A DNA stretch of 64,000 bases from the NCBI GenBank assembly GCA_958496175.1, contig OY292275.1, positions 16,926,001 through 16,990,000 of the forward strand, read 5' to 3'. The notes under the pieces were generated by a model that made no database searches, was not told the DNA's origin, and worked only from the letters and a program-made list of their open reading frames with translations. The DNA is from Sisyra terminalis. Its lineage: Eukaryota > Arthropoda > Insecta > Neuroptera > Sisyridae. The position numbers and the translations under genes are program-made. This document shows positions 12,309 to 26,100 of this stretch, piece after piece (within the stretch, counting starts at the first letter, position 1; each line of letters begins with the position of its first letter).

Positions 12309-12530
12309 AGGGTGTCAGGCAGCGGGTTGAAACCGTGCTAAGTGGCTAGTAATGGAGGATGAGATTTCCAATATTTTTTCGAAGAATATTGAAAAAAAAA
12401 ACGGTCTTTATACCTATCAATGTAACCATCATTCAAACCTCATAGCGCTGATCGTTCTTACCTGTGTTGGGGACATACACAGAGAAACTTTCAACTTTTA
12501 CAAAATAACGAATACCTAGCCATTGTGGGC
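12309..12530 (-). repeat. Dispersed repeat family A, copy 2 (inverted to copy 1)
   Basis: Read on the minus strand it reproduces copy 1: 'cgttattttgtaaaagt', 'ccaacacaggtaagaacgatcagcg', 'tggttacattgataggt', ending 'tcaacccgctgcctgacaccc'. Together with 11918-12118 it makes an inverted repeat with a 190-bp spacer, so the pair may be the two ends of one foldback element. Confidence 0.65.
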
Positions 12531-15500
12531 TCTTTCTCTAATAGCTAAATTCGCAGTTATGTAGGTTGTAAAATATTTTCATAATAACGAAGATGGACAG
12601 GGTGTAAATTTTAACCATCGATTAGAAAATTATAAAATTTCGGAATAAAATGTAAATTTTTGAGATTAAATCCTTCAAAATCTACAAAACTAATATTAAA
12701 TGCAATTAATCTAATTAAATTTTATTGAAAATCCCAATTTCAACTAAAATAAGTCACAAGCATTGAATTAAACAAAATATTACCAGACTTTTTATTAATA
12801 CTTCAAGGTTTAAATTACCCTTTGTTCAACGAAAATCGATTGAAACATTCTTTGTTTTTGATATGAAACAGCTAAAAATCTTTTCTATTTGTGACAATAT
12901 TTTTCCAATCGGCAGAAAAAAAATTAACATTATCTGAGATAAATGTTTCTGAAATGCTATAAAACGAAAATATGAGGAGCAAAGATGTGAAGTACTAAAT
13001 GAACGACACACAACTCCATCAGATGATTAATACGGACATTATTACCGTATAACGTATTTGGTCAGCCAATAAAATTCAACGATTAAATTTATCTGTTAAA
13101 AACACATCCCCACACTATAAACTTATTGATTTATTAGACTTTCTGACAACATCCATATTCCATATTACGGCTAAGTTTGCAATGACATAAAACTTGTAAA
13201 GTGTCATGTTTGCTAGCTCCGTACACCAATGGACATATTTTACTCTTAATATATTCGTTGTCCGTTTTGAAACGTGAAGGTTGGGGGCAATGATAGCCGG
13301 GGCTAACTTACTTCCTCTGGAATATGATAGCTGACGCTTGACCGCAGGACGTCTATTTCATTTCGATACATTCAACTGAATGGACAAGAAAAGATAATAT
13401 ATTTATATAGATGGGCGTCTGACTGAACCATACCATACTATGCCGGCATCCGAACAAATTGATCGCATTGAAACTTGCCAAAAATAAATAAAATCTATTT
13501 CATTTCATGCACGGATCGACGATATGCAACATTCAACTTGCCGGGAGAACCCTTCGAAAACTTTGACATCACCCACATTTTGTAAACTTTTTTCTCGAAT
13601 CAAGCCCCCACTATAAATGCGACTAAATTATGCAAAAAGCTTCACTCCGAAAAAATGTACATACGTAGTACATATCGTACATGTAAAATATTGAGGTCGC
13701 ATAAGTTTACAATAGGACGCTAAACGTAAACAAACGTGGCAAGTAATGCGATATTGTGGAAACGTGTTATGTGATTGATAATTTAGACAAGCAGGCCAAT
13801 GTGTTGAAGTATATGGCAGTGATTTCTCCAGAGACCCATAAAGAAAGCGGCTATGGCTGCCAAACTCCGTCCTTATATTAAACAGTTAGAGACTGAAATG
13901 AGGCTTTCGGCAATAACCGCACCTTCTGACCTTCCATTCATTCAATATCTAAATAAATCGCAATCAATATTTTTTTAATCTTTTCACGAAATACGAACCT
14001 TTTGTGTGGAAAATCTGACGTAACCAAGTCGAAAATAAACGTTGATATTCTTTGCTGAAGCTTTAGAAAGCTGATTTAGTTTAGTTTTTAGATGTGATTG
14101 CATTTTCTTAAGTATTTCGATGTCTTTCGTTGCAGGTTAAAGTATGTGCGGCTCATTCAACTTCTATTACATGACAACGACCGTTTATTCATATCAGGGG
14201 AAATCCACGAGAAAGCTGAATAACACTTACGAACCAACGTACACCACCCACCCATTCACTCGTCTACATTTCCTTAAAATATTCTTTAATTTAGAATCAG
14301 CCATTTCGCCAGGTAAGAACACACATATTTACATGCTCAGGGAGTACTTTAAGTGTTCATAAAACGGTATTAAAAGACAGATCAAACAACACAATTCAGC
14401 TTTAAACAACTATTCAAATATCGAACTTGTATTACGTTTTTATATGATTGCCATTCAAACAGACGGTACAAATCGAAGTAGCTTCCATTCACCTCAACGT
14501 GCTACTTACAAATTTGCGCAAACTAGTTAAAAATAAATCGTGGAAATTTAATCTCGAGTTGATTAAATTTATTTAAAACTATAAGCAGTCGCGAATTTGA
14601 AAAGGTTTAAAAGTACAACACACATTAAACGAAATATTACTTACAAGTCACGATGTCTGCATGCAATTTCGCTGGAGAACAATCCTAGTTCTAATCCCAG
14701 TCAGGACATTTGTTAAAGACTAAACACGAAAACAAAAATGCGGTGAATAGAATGGTAGGAAGCGCAACGATCCTTGAGAATGGTTTGAGATCTAACGTTT
14801 TTGTTTCATTCAAACTCGGTTTCATTTATATTTATCTTATTAAGGTATATCTTCATTGGTGCATTGCAGGTGCTTCTGGGAATTAGCATATTACGTTGTT
14901 TTCAAGACAAACACAGATCCACAACTAAGATACCTAATTATGACGATTTTCAGGTTACTTCTCGTCAAGTTCCACTATCATTGTGAAAGTCAAAACATCC
15001 GCATCTTTCTTCCCGGAAAATCCCTGCGGACTAAAAAATAATGTTTACACAAAAACGATTTTTCTTGTTCTAAGCGAAGCGTAATAAAATTCCTATATCA
15101 TCCGCTTGATATTTATTTAATTTTTCATTCTCGACGAAAAGCTGACCAGAGAGGAAAACAAGTCGAATAAAAGTCGCATACGTGTTATTAAATAACGCCA
15201 AGAATAATTATAAAATGTTCGTCTCGACTTAGTAAATAGTAATTATTATTACAGAGTATGTTTGTTTGTCTTGTTGGCGTCGTGAGGGTGGAATGGGGTA
15301 GAGTGGAGGCGTTGGGGTGGAATGGCAGCGGCGGTTGTCACCCAGTTAGCGGCCAACAAAGCTCCACTGAGGGTCATCTCAAATGTAGACAAATGTGCTC
15401 CACACATTATGGTTACACATTATATGTGTGTTGTACCTTGGAAGACATTAGATGTGGACAAATATATCAGTATGTAAAACAGTGCATAGTACTCGTGCTA

Positions 15501-16750
15501 ATTGCTGCCGCCTCACTACAAAATACGTAACAGACGAAAGTTATCCTCGCCGTCGTTTGCCACGTTCACATTAATGAAAATTTCACAGAGTCGATCTCGG
15601 CTCCTTATCGTCGTAATGAAATCTAAATCACATTTACTTTTACAAATTTATATTTGAATTTTCTGGGAAAGTTTTTCAAGTGCTGAAATTTGATATTAAA
15701 ATTTTAAAGAAGGAATTGTTTCTTCAAAAATTGAACGTACGAGTATACATTTTTTACGCCAAAGATCAATGCTAATTTATTTTAATATTTTTTAGTTTAA
15801 AATATTTCTGAAATATATCAATGAACGAAAACGTATTTCAAAACTGAAAGAACACGTTTTAATCAAAAATCTATATTACTATTTTTTTTGTTAAATTTTT
15901 AATAGAAGGAGCATAACCTTAAATGAGGGTCTTGCAAGTAGAAGTTATAAAAAAACTTTGTGATAAAATATCTTTGTAGATTAATTGTTAGTGAGTTTTG
16001 ATTTTTCTATGAAAATTTTATCCTTTGATTAAATTTTGACCTTTTTATGTTCAAGAAAGATTTATTAACAGTCATAGTTAAATTCAGATACAAAGAGGCA
16101 ATGAGTGCCAGTATCTCATCTTTGGCTTTAACCGATATATAAAAGTATCTATGTACTTCATATTTCGACTTTTTACGAAAACCATGATTCAAATGCAACT
16201 ATTATAAAAGAAACATACTGACATCTCATCGATTAGAAGTTTAGGAAAACTTTCTTAGAAATAAAAAAAAATATTAATCAAATAAAATTCGCCTTAATAA
16301 CTTCCTGCATACAATTCTAGAGTCGTGCCTGATTAAAATAAAGGGATCTAAAAAACTATCACTTATTCTTGATCGACATTTTCAACTAAAACAATTTTAA
16401 GAAGGAATAATCCTTCTTTCTCTTACCATGTAAAAGCGGTTATTGAATTTATCGAAATCTCTAGTAATATTTACATGATAAAAGAAGCCCAATTTCTTTG
16501 GTAGGTCTTACAATACTAAAAACTTTTAACTGATCAAAAACTATAAGGGTCAAATTTTAATCGTACTTTATCTTATTAATTTTAGCATTTTTTATTATTT
16601 GAAACCTAAAGAAATCGATAAGTCTTAAATAGATAAAGAATACTTTATCAATTGTTGAAGATTTCAAAAAAGGTGGAATTAAAATCTAAGAAATATTTTG
16701 TCCCAACATTTTCAAAGTTTCTTCTATAGAAAATTTAAAATTCAAATAGA
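12531..16750. other. Unique-looking non-coding sequence with GC-richer islands
   Basis: No gene, RNA or mobile element signature was recognised. Higher-complexity blocks occur at about 13190-13400, 13500-13960, 14140-14340 and 15250-15560. The last is G-rich on the plus strand around 15280-15330. The 61-90 codon frames in these blocks show no domain and no splice-supported continuation that I can see. Confidence 0.4.
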
Positions 16751-16872
16751 TCTACTGGTGGCGGAGTGGTCAATGAAGCAGCTTCAAAGCTTTTCGTATG
16801 AAGCTAATTTTCAATATTCCTCGATTTACAGTTTTTAATTAATCCTAGAATCACTAAAAACCTTGGTATTTT
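16751..16872 (+). repeat. tRNA-derived SINE, internally deleted copy
   Basis: The head is TCTACTGGTGGCGGAGTGGTC and the body 'ttttcaatattcctcgattta..gttttaattaatcctagaatcactaaaaacc'. The B-box region has been lost or scrambled. Confidence 0.65.
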
Positions 16873-17940
16873 CAAGGCGATAATAAAAAACATTTAAAAA
16901 ATCAAAAAGGTATATATTTTGTATGAGTATATAAATGTGACCCAAAATATTGATCAATATTAATACTATTAAACTGTTAAATCGTTGCACAATATACTAG
17001 TACTAAAAACCTTATTTTTTTGTCTGAATGTTATTGTTAACAAAAATTACATCACTTTTCTCACCAATGACAGCATTTGCATTGATCTGTGTATTGGTTT
17101 ACATTTCGTAACATACCCTATACGTACTATAATACAATAAGAAAGACCAAAAAATAGATTAAAAATATATCTTTGAATAAAAAAATGGTTTAAAGTTTCA
17201 TTTTTGACAGCCGTATTACACGTTCGGTGGAAAAAGATAAACTTAATTAGGTACCTTAAATACAAGAAAAAGGAAGAATGAGTGAAAATCGGGATCTACT
17301 TTAAGGTTATAGTTACTTCTAGCTACGCTCAATTAAAAAAGTAAAATTATATCATGAATATTATATATCATATCAAAATATGGCAATGCTAGACGCCAAT
17401 TCTGTTCCATTTTTTTCTCAAATTCTGCTTATGTTGATACAGAAAATCAATAAATAAGAATCTTATGAAAACTTAGCTAATTTTTTACGAACTCATATTC
17501 TTGAACGCTTAATATTGTTAGGCCCCTGTAAAGAAGTATGACGATCTTTAGGGAAATGCTATGATCTATGGGAAGGTAAAAACTGATATTTTCTACCTTT
17601 TTTTTTGTTCAAATATAAAAAAATAAATTCATTAAAAAACTGCGATTTTATTGAAGAAATCAACAAATCGGTTGTATGTTATAGATAAAGGGAAAGGACA
17701 TGGACAATTGATTGAAATTTCGATGTAGTTATCCGTAGATGTTTTTTTTTAATATTTTTTCTTTTAATTTTTTACCATTTCTGTAGTTAATTTTTTTTAA
17801 AAAATAATATATTTTAAGAAAAAAGAATTTTACGTCCCCATTTAAGATTAACTTAGAATGACATTGTTATACATAAGTTTAAAAATTGATAAATATTTCC
17901 GAGTCACAATTAATTAAGTTATAAATTTTATATCATATGA
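16873..17940. other. AT-rich non-coding sequence
   Basis: Nothing recognisable apart from homopolymer tracts. Confidence 0.45.
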
Positions 17941-18325
17941 CTCAATTTTCTTTTTTCATAAGGTGTTTCAATAGCGGCTAGCTATCATCAGGTGGTATTT
18001 TATTTTAACAATTGTAAACAAATTTTGTACAAGATTATTGTTGTAAATAATTAGTCGTTAAGGTCATTGGTTGGATCAAATTTGTAAGCTTTATATATTC
18101 TTCCAAGGTATTCATATGCGGCTCTTTCTTGCAAATATGGGGAAGTTTAAAGTTTATTTCAAAATTAATAATCTTTATTTTAAAAAGCTTTGCAAAATTT
18201 GAAGATTTTTTGAAGGTTTTCTGGGTGCATGCTCCATGTATCTAACCCCGAAAGATCTTCTAGTTTGACCAATGTAAGTTTGAACTTTTTTTTGTTAAAA
18301 AATATTTTCCTTTTAAAACATTTAG
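17941..18325 (-). pseudogene. Penelope-like element 3' end: GIY-YIG endonuclease relic
   Basis: On the minus strand a frame around 18165-18276 reads YIGQTRRSFGVRYMEHAPRK, the second half of a GIY-YIG nuclease as found at the C-terminus of Penelope-like retroelements. Farther 3' a shifted frame gives GRIYKAYKFDPTNDLND, matching the other copy at 26.6 kb. The N-terminal GIY half is not recognisable, and there are frameshifts and an in-frame stop. The two copies stay alignable to their 3' end ('ttgaaac...tatgaaaa.g.aaaattgag'). Within the tail, 17961-17995 resembles a hammerhead core: CTGATGA, a 4-bp helix, two extra T, then GAAAC. The element is dead and 5'-truncated. Confidence 0.75.
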
Positions 18326-21300
18326 AAAAAAAGAAAATTTCTTGTGTTTTTATTTCAATTTCTTCATTAATTCCGAGATTTACGTAAACAAATTTCATTG
18401 CTCTCATAAACCTTTAATTCTTTTTCTCAATGGGAGGATTAGAAAATCACGTGAAACAAGAACACGTTTACCTTGTTGGCAACATAAACTTTTGTTTCAA
18501 GAACAACCTGGCTATAAAGGCAACGTGATAATAACTTGTTACGTTTGATAATTACAAGTAACATTTAGAATACCTCAGGATCTAAGCTTGACAAACAAAC
18601 GTAGGTATGGCGCAATGGTGGGTTCAGAAGCTTATGTCATTTTAAACACTATTATGAATAATTAAACGTCGGAGATCTCTTACCTTTGAGATAAGTGGAA
18701 AAGCAACCAGACGTTGACATTACAAACAGAGCGGTAGGAAATACGCAACAAACAAAACAACTTGTGAGGGATTTCATTGGGATACGAGGTTTGACCAACA
18801 CAAAGACATAAGAGAACACTGTCTGCGAGATGAACTGAAAGACCATTGGCCACGCGCTAAGCCATTCCAGAATTAACCTGTGACTTGTGAATTACAGAAG
18901 ATTAAAGTGTAGGTGCCTTGTTTTGTAAGTTTACTACGTTTATAAATTCACCTTACACCCTCGTCTGTGTCATAAAACTCATAGTCTTGATGGCCTTTAA
19001 ATCTATAACACACGATGAGAATATACCACAAACCTAATTTCCTATTCATCATTTTATATTAAAACATTAAATATTTACTGAAATTAACAGAAAATCATGA
19101 ACTTCTTTTCATAACATCACAATATAATGCATTGGTTGCGAGGGGTTGAAGAGAGCAAATTTAATCGCTACATTCGCATCCTATTCTTAACATCTCCTAC
19201 CCTATACCTGTCACAATTGTGTTGCGCTCGGGAAAACATGATTAGTTCAAGCAGATTTCATATGGCAAAGAGAACTAAGTCGGTTAAGTCTTTCATTTCC
19301 TCCGCCGTGCATTTACAATATTGGATTGGACAATTAATAGGAAATCAAACAGAATTTAAGATAGGCATTTAACGGTAATAACTCGTAATGTGTTGCTTTC
19401 TATTACGATTAAATTCTGCTATTTTCCTTACATGAATAATAGTTGTATTTGTTGAAGTTTAAATAAAAGCTTTGAACACCATATCCTTGTTTTTCTTCCA
19501 CGTTCAACATGTGCTTAGATAGAGATAACTGGGGGTTCGGAGTTAGACGGTGCAAAGTTTTATGCATGTTTAAAAAGACATAGAAATCATGCACAAAGTT
19601 GAAACATTGTTTAGTTAAGTGAACATTAATTTCATTTAATAAACATAAACAATACAAATGTAACTGTTTATAATTATACGAGGTCATTAATTGTGGCTGC
19701 CATTTTGTGAGTTGACATACAAATTAAGAGGAGACATTGTTGCGGTGACTAAAAGGACAGTAATAGTGACTTATTTGTTTGATACATGAAGGCGGGGTGT
19801 CTTGCGATGCCACAAAGCTCCATCTTTGAAACATCTTGTGTATGTTCTGGATTACGACTAAAGAGGTACCAGATATATTCAGAGGATTATAAATCAGACA
19901 GTGTAGTAGTGCGGTGGTGCAGTTGGAATGGCAGACCAGAGACTTTGAGTTACGGACTGGGGAACACTGTGTCTTACTATCCTTGGCAGAGGAAGCAACG
20001 CCGCCACCATATATACTTATTTACGTTATAAATATACCGCTCTCGGTATTTAACACTCGACATGTAATTGTGACAACTATTATGTCTACATGTTTAAGTG
20101 TTGGAATCAAGGTCGATTTGTTGTGTTCGTTTAGGAATATATTTACTTAGAGCAACGATCAACTTCTGTATATTTACGAGTGTAATCCTGAAGAAGAGCT
20201 TTCAAGCTAATCCGTAAGAACAATCAAAAGTTTCAACTTATTAAGGGGCGATAAAATTATCTTGCTTCGTACCTTTAACGGCTATTTCCACAATTTCAGC
20301 TTATTTGTCTTTCTTAAATTACAGATTCATACGGTCGGAAAATGTATCATCTTAAAAAACACATCCTAGGAATAAATTTTCCTTTAATGTTTCAATCAAA
20401 GAAACAGAAATAATGAATAAATCTATTTTTAATTTTGACTCTGTAATAATTAAATATCAATACGCTTTTTGAAATCATTAACGAAATTCGCAGGTAAAAA
20501 TATCGATTTTTGAATTTCAAGTTTTTCTTCGTCAAACAGAATTACACTACCAACAGCAATGAAAGAATGTCTTAATACAGAAGAAATAATCTAAAAAACC
20601 ATAGAATTCGTAAAAAGAAATAAATTATAAGTATAATAACATATAAAACACAAAAACTGTATTAACTGTACTAAAATTTATACTAGCTGCTTACTATGTC
20701 ATTGTAGCACATCACAAACATACTTATAAGTTTATACTTATTAATAGAATTTACTATTTATTGTTTATTAGAGTTATTATGTATTTTATTTTAGTCATTA
20801 ATGGCCATACTGTTATACAATGTAAACTCTAAATAAATATTTTTTTTAAAAAAATATACTTTCAATAGTTCAGTGACATTCAAAAAATGATATCTTAATA
20901 TATTTGTTTTCAAAACTTTGTTATGAAACTAATACTACTCTACAAATGATAATGAAAAAATAAACACTTTTGTCTGTTGTGAATCTGGAGCATATTAAAC
21001 TGGCCCACAGCCGAGGTTTGGAGTATCAAAATCAACAATTAAGAAAAACATCAAAGAATAAGTTTACAAAAAGCACTGCTTTAAGAAGAGGATAACAATC
21101 TTTGGTATTGAAATGCTCGAAAAATACGTAGTACGCCGAGAACTAAAATTTACTATGCTTTTCGACCTTAAATAAATGAGACAGGAATCCAGGAAAAACA
21201 TTAAATCTTAAGACTAATAAATTATAATATTTGTTATTGAAAAATTGAGATTTGCAGCGTTTCAATCGAATAACAAAAAGCGGATTAGGACATTTTAAGA

Positions 21301-21519
21301 AACAGACTTCTTTAATGCACGTATTTTTAAAGATTGTACTGAGGAAAATGACGAAAAATTTTGATCTCATAACAGATATACTTAGGTAGATATTTATGTC
21401 AATGATACAACCACTTGAAATAATAATCAATGATATACTGAAAATTTTAAAAATGATCACTTTTACTCCACAATGAAAGCTTGCATAACAAGTGCATATA
21501 TATAAATCATCTATTTAAT
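18326..21519. other. Non-coding sequence, nothing recognised
   Basis: Somewhat GC-richer unique DNA at 18420-18900 and 19750-20220. A segment ending near 20840 ('taatggccatac..' followed by 'ctctaaataaatatt') looks like a transcript 3' end with an AATAAA signal, possibly from a LINE. There is no coding part to support this. Confidence 0.35.
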
Positions 21520-22216
21520 AATCCTTAAACCGATTTTGAAGAACTTAAGGATCTTACAGGATCTTGTTTCATTCTTAAAGGTGTTCTACGAGAATTTGCG
21601 CGTAACATCAGTTACTCAACTGTATAGTATTAGTTACTAGTTCACTCATCATATTAGCGCCTTATCTTTGAATATACTGAAAATATATTAGGATCGATAT
21701 TTTCACTGATGAATTGATAAGTCATATCTTTAAGGTGAGTATCCTTAAAATATCTATTTAGTTAATATAAATTTACCTGTTAGATTAATTCTACATACGA
21801 AAAACGCGTGGTTTCTCTATTTTCCAGATAAAATTTTATGTGGAGCATAAATGTTTATAAAAGTATAGATAATTAAATACTAACTCTTAATAATTGTGAC
21901 TAACCTTAAAAAATTAAGACCAACTAACAATTGAGATGCACCTGAAAATCAAAATACCCAATGAAGACATAATTTTAGACAAAAGGTATATTTTATTCAT
22001 TGAATTATTCAGTGCTCAGTTTATATCTGCATGTAGTGTATATTCTGCAAAATTTTTTTTAACATTAACAAAACTGAGGAACGAGGTGTCTAAATTTTGT
22101 TAAAAATAATTTTGCTAATATTTCAAGATTTGCATATTTTTAGATATCCTAAAAACACTAATGATATATGATAAACCTCAGATCCCAGCAATAAAATTAA
22201 GATAGCACATCAGGTT

Positions 22217-22746
22217 ATTAAAGATCAGTTCTTTATTTGATGTTTCCAATTCTCCAAATCCACGACGTTTTGTTGCCTACTGCAACTTCATCAGGAGTCC
22301 ATAAAAATATAAACTAATTATAAAACTATCATTTAGATTGTCAAACATACATAAATTACAAAAACATAATAATATAAAAATCAAATATGTTAGTAATTAA
22401 AATAATCACTATTTATATAATCATATTTACATATTTCATACGACTATAATAGAACTTTTGTTTAATTTGACTTTGATGTTTTCATAACTGTGTTCTAAGA
22501 TATTAATATTATTTTAATCAATTTTTATTGCATATGTATTTTTTTTTTGAATATTTTTGATAATTTGAAATGATGGGTGATTATTTTAATTACAGTCATA
22601 TTTGATTGTATACTATTAAGTTTTTGTAATTTTTGTTTGTTTAACAATTTTAATGATAGTTTTGTAATTAATATATATTTTTAAGGATGCCTAATGAGAA
22701 TCTGTCGATGATTTGGAGCTTTAAACATATCAAATAAAGAACTGAT
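22217..22746. repeat. Inverted repeat carrying a degenerate hammerhead in one arm
   Basis: The left arm is 22217-22365 and the right arm 22622-22746, with about 256 bp between them. Matching words are 'gatcagttctttatttga', 'ctccaaatc' and 'aaaactatcatt', plus 'attacaaaaac' at the inner end. The left arm keeps a hammerhead-like block. In the right arm the corresponding stretch is shortened to 'cctaatgagaatctgtcgatgatttggag', having lost helix II and the GAAA box. Inverted terminal repeats with hammerheads are known from Penelope-like elements. No RT relic was seen between the arms. Confidence 0.6.
22255..22300 (-). ncRNA. Degenerate hammerhead ribozyme motif
   Basis: On the minus strand: CTGATGA (22294-22288), then a perfect 5-bp helix II GTTGC/GCAAC with loop AGTAG, then AAAAC-GTC where GAAAC-GTC is expected (22271-22264). 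The invariant G12 is replaced by A. Helix I pairing beyond the first base pair is poor. This is an eroded copy and is unlikely to cleave. Confidence 0.5.
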
Positions 22747-23125
22747 CATAAATATCCGGATGTATCACATTTATGTCGCTAGTAATTTTAAAGACGCATG
22801 TAACTACTAAAAATAAAAATACAATTTTCAAAGATCTTAGTTTGTTCTTCAGTATAATTTATTTTTGAAATATGTTTTTTATTTATTATTTAATAATTTG
22901 CTTAGTTTACTTAAAGTCAGTATTTTCACATCTAGTGATATCAGTGATATTTATCTTTCAGATAAACTTTTATCTAGAGGATAGAAGAAGCTGCGTTTTT
23001 TTTCCAAAGAATATTTGAGTAAAATTTATCTAACAGATAAGTGTTTTTCTATTAAATATGCAGCTGCTTAAGGATATGATCTTTTTATCCATGAGGATAA
23101 CACCGATCCTTAAAGTTATAAATAT

Positions 23126-26100
23126 TTATTTCTAAGCAAAATAATATTTTCATATTTGTATTTTTTCTTTCGATTATCTAAATTGTTTGATTCTTTAATA
23201 CGTTTTGAATATAATCCAACAGAATGGTACATCATTTGCGCTTTAAAAAAAACATCGTCTTCATCTCTGAACAATTTTTTCAAATATAATTTTCTGTTAT
23301 AACTTTTTCCATAAAAACTGTAATAACTTTTATAGATTTTTGATTTTTTAACTGAAAATTATCCAAAGATCATATTTCCTACTATGTCCCACAGCATGGA
23401 TCCCAAGGATCATAATAAGCCTAAAGCTGCAGTGTTAAGACTTTCCAAAACTCAATTTGGTGAACCGTAGAGGAAAAACAATAACCTTAAGCATGGTTCT
23501 GACACCAAAAATTATTTAAAGAAACATTTATAGAAAATAGAATTCCATTAAGTATACGATAAAGTGTAAACCATTTATCTTTTTTAAAGTTCTTAGTTCT
23601 TAAAAATGGTATTATTTTTGAAGATAAAAGATTTGATAACTGCAAAAGAGATTTTTTTCAAACAATAAATTGATGTAAGTTGCCTTTAAATATTACACTA
23701 ATCAAATAGAAATCAAAAAGTTATAAATTGAGTTGAATTTTTATAAAAGTAATTTAATAATTTTAATTTATTTTGATTTAATGAAAATTAGGAGTTAAAT
23801 TTAGTTTTTCTTGAAAATGTAATGCATTTTATTGAAGATTTAGGAAAGCAAAACTTATTGACATTATTTTCTAGTGTTCCGTTGTAACAAGGGAGTGTTT
23901 GAAAATCTCATGAATTTTGTTATTGAGCACAGAATATGAAAATATTTTCTTATTGTTTTCCTCTACTTTTCTTGATTTTTATAAATAAAATATTTCCTGA
24001 TATCCAACAAGCAATTTATAAAGACAATTTTGCTTCCCTTCAATATCTTAATCCACACCTGAGAAAGTCTGATATTGAAAAAAATACAAGTAGCTATGTA
24101 TGTACACGAATATCATAATATAATATTACATCGATAGACCACATTGTCCTCGGTGGGCGACATATTTCAAATGGCAAACTCAGCCAGCTGGAGCAGCCGA
24201 TATTGGACGAGCTACTTTTGAAAATAACTTTAGATGTGGCCCATCGGGACTAAAGCTATTCAACTGATACAACACTAATACAGTATATTCTATTCTGATC
24301 GGTGTATCGGGTGGACACTATTTAAGCCCCCTCATAAACAAAACACAATATCGTATGAAAGAGGCTGCTCATAATGTAGAGTGGCCAGGAGGCCACTGAG
24401 CCAAAGGGGAATATCTCTAGGCTTTTCGGGAATAAGCGTCATAAATTCATATTACATACAAGATTGAACTACCCAGCCCGTCTTATAATATGTGTATATA
24501 ATCGGCTGAATTTTTTTTTATCGAATAAGATAATTTAATATTGCCATTGAAAACAAGACAATTTTTTATATCTCATATTATCGTTTGTCCACATAATTTT
24601 AGAATTTGTATTTCAAACAGGACCGAAAAATAATTCAATTACTTATTCAATGGAGATTGGCAAACTTATATTTTACCCGGATTAGCTATTACTTAAATAA
24701 GAAGAAGAATCTTTTATCACGTCAGACCAAAAAAAAAAAATTCCCAATAAGTTTCTATATCATCATTAATATTGTCAGAGGAAGCATGTTCGATACTAAT
24801 CACAAAAAATACGTATTCAATCATTTTTGATTAAGGAATGAAATAATTACTTTCATTATTCTCTAAAGATTTTATTCGTTGCGGTTGTCTTTAGCGAAGA
24901 GTGTGGGGGTTCAATTGATCAAAAGTCCAGAACAGATTAGTCAAACAAAGAGATCGATCAAACAATATTTAGCACGTCTGAGTTGCTGTTGAATTACAGC
25001 ATACGACGGACTCTCGGGCTATTCATCTTCACCATTTACTTCACGAGATTCCGTGATTATTTTCTCACCAAGAATTCTACTGTGATTCTCAGTTTTATTG
25101 ATATAAAGCCCCATTTCAAATAAGTGAACAAACTTTTACAAATCACCAAACCAAACTTGGAAAAACCAACAACAAAACGTTCTCCGAAAGTTAACCAGTG
25201 AAACTAAAAGTTGGAAAACCTGATTAATTGAAAGAATTATAAAATGAAAATATCGGAAGCATTAATAGAATTTGTGAATCCGGCCTTCGTAAAATCATTC
25301 ACCGATCTTTTCATCTATACAAGGAGCTTTGTGCAAGCTCTGACCTTTCGATTTTATTGACAGCATCGTCTTTTCTCCAACACAATAGTTCATCAAGTTC
25401 ATATCAATTCTTTAAGTCATCAAATTATACTTATTATTTCCATCTGGCTTTGACATTTGTTTTTCAACGAAAACGAAAAATCCCCGAGCATAACAATTGA
25501 AAGGAACTAAACTTATCAATAATCAAAAAAATATGTTTGCCTATTTCAATAAAAAAAAGCACGTAAATTAGACAATTCTTCAAAGAAAACATTTGTAAAC
25601 TAGTGAAGTGGGAATAAAATCTAGATAGATTGGGAACCATTTAACAAACTACCAAATTACAAGGACGATGAGAAATTTTCCGATAGATTGCCTCGGAAAT
25701 TTGCGATTGACGTACTTTTGTCACAATTTCCTTTTTTTTCTATATGTCAAATATTTCCTTGAACTTATTTTATTTGAGGCATTTAGATTAGCTTTGTTTG
25801 ATTAAATCAAATTTTAATCTAGAAGAAAAAATATCACAGAACTTCGTTTCTTTATTCGATCAGGAAAAACTTCAGATACATGTTGAGTATAAATTATTTT
25901 TAGCTTAAAAGTTTATTCATTTTTCGAAGTTAAATTTTCGTTGTGAAAATATTTATAATACTTCGTTATAATTTTATACTATAAATATTTCTAAAAATTT
26001 CTAGATATTTAATTCAAATAAAAACGACAAATAATTATGTTTTATTCAGAGATAAGAGCTTTGTTTGTAAAATATTCTAATTTTCGGAGTTTTAAATAAA

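Larger units (their letters stand above)
21720..23105. repeat. Nested, palindrome-like repeat region
   Basis: An outer, diverged inverted pair lies at about 21720-21850 and 22960-23105. Shared words include 'tatc.ttaag', 'cctgttagat.aatt.tac' against its inverse 'taa.ttatctaacagata', and 'cagataaaa'. Nested inside is a clearer pair, 22217-22365 against 22622-22746, both containing TCAGTTCTTTATTTGAT in opposite orientations. The two pairs share roughly the same centre, as expected for one foldback or for a repeat inserted within another. Confidence 0.5.

Noticed and set aside
18180..18407. 75-codon minus-strand frame
   Set aside because: Wrong register across the Penelope-like relic; the meaningful frame is the neighbouring one reading YIGQTRRSFG.
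21143..21460. 105-codon minus-strand frame rich in Ile, Ser and Phe
   Set aside because: Low-complexity hydrophobic translation typical of AT-rich non-coding DNA; no family resemblance.
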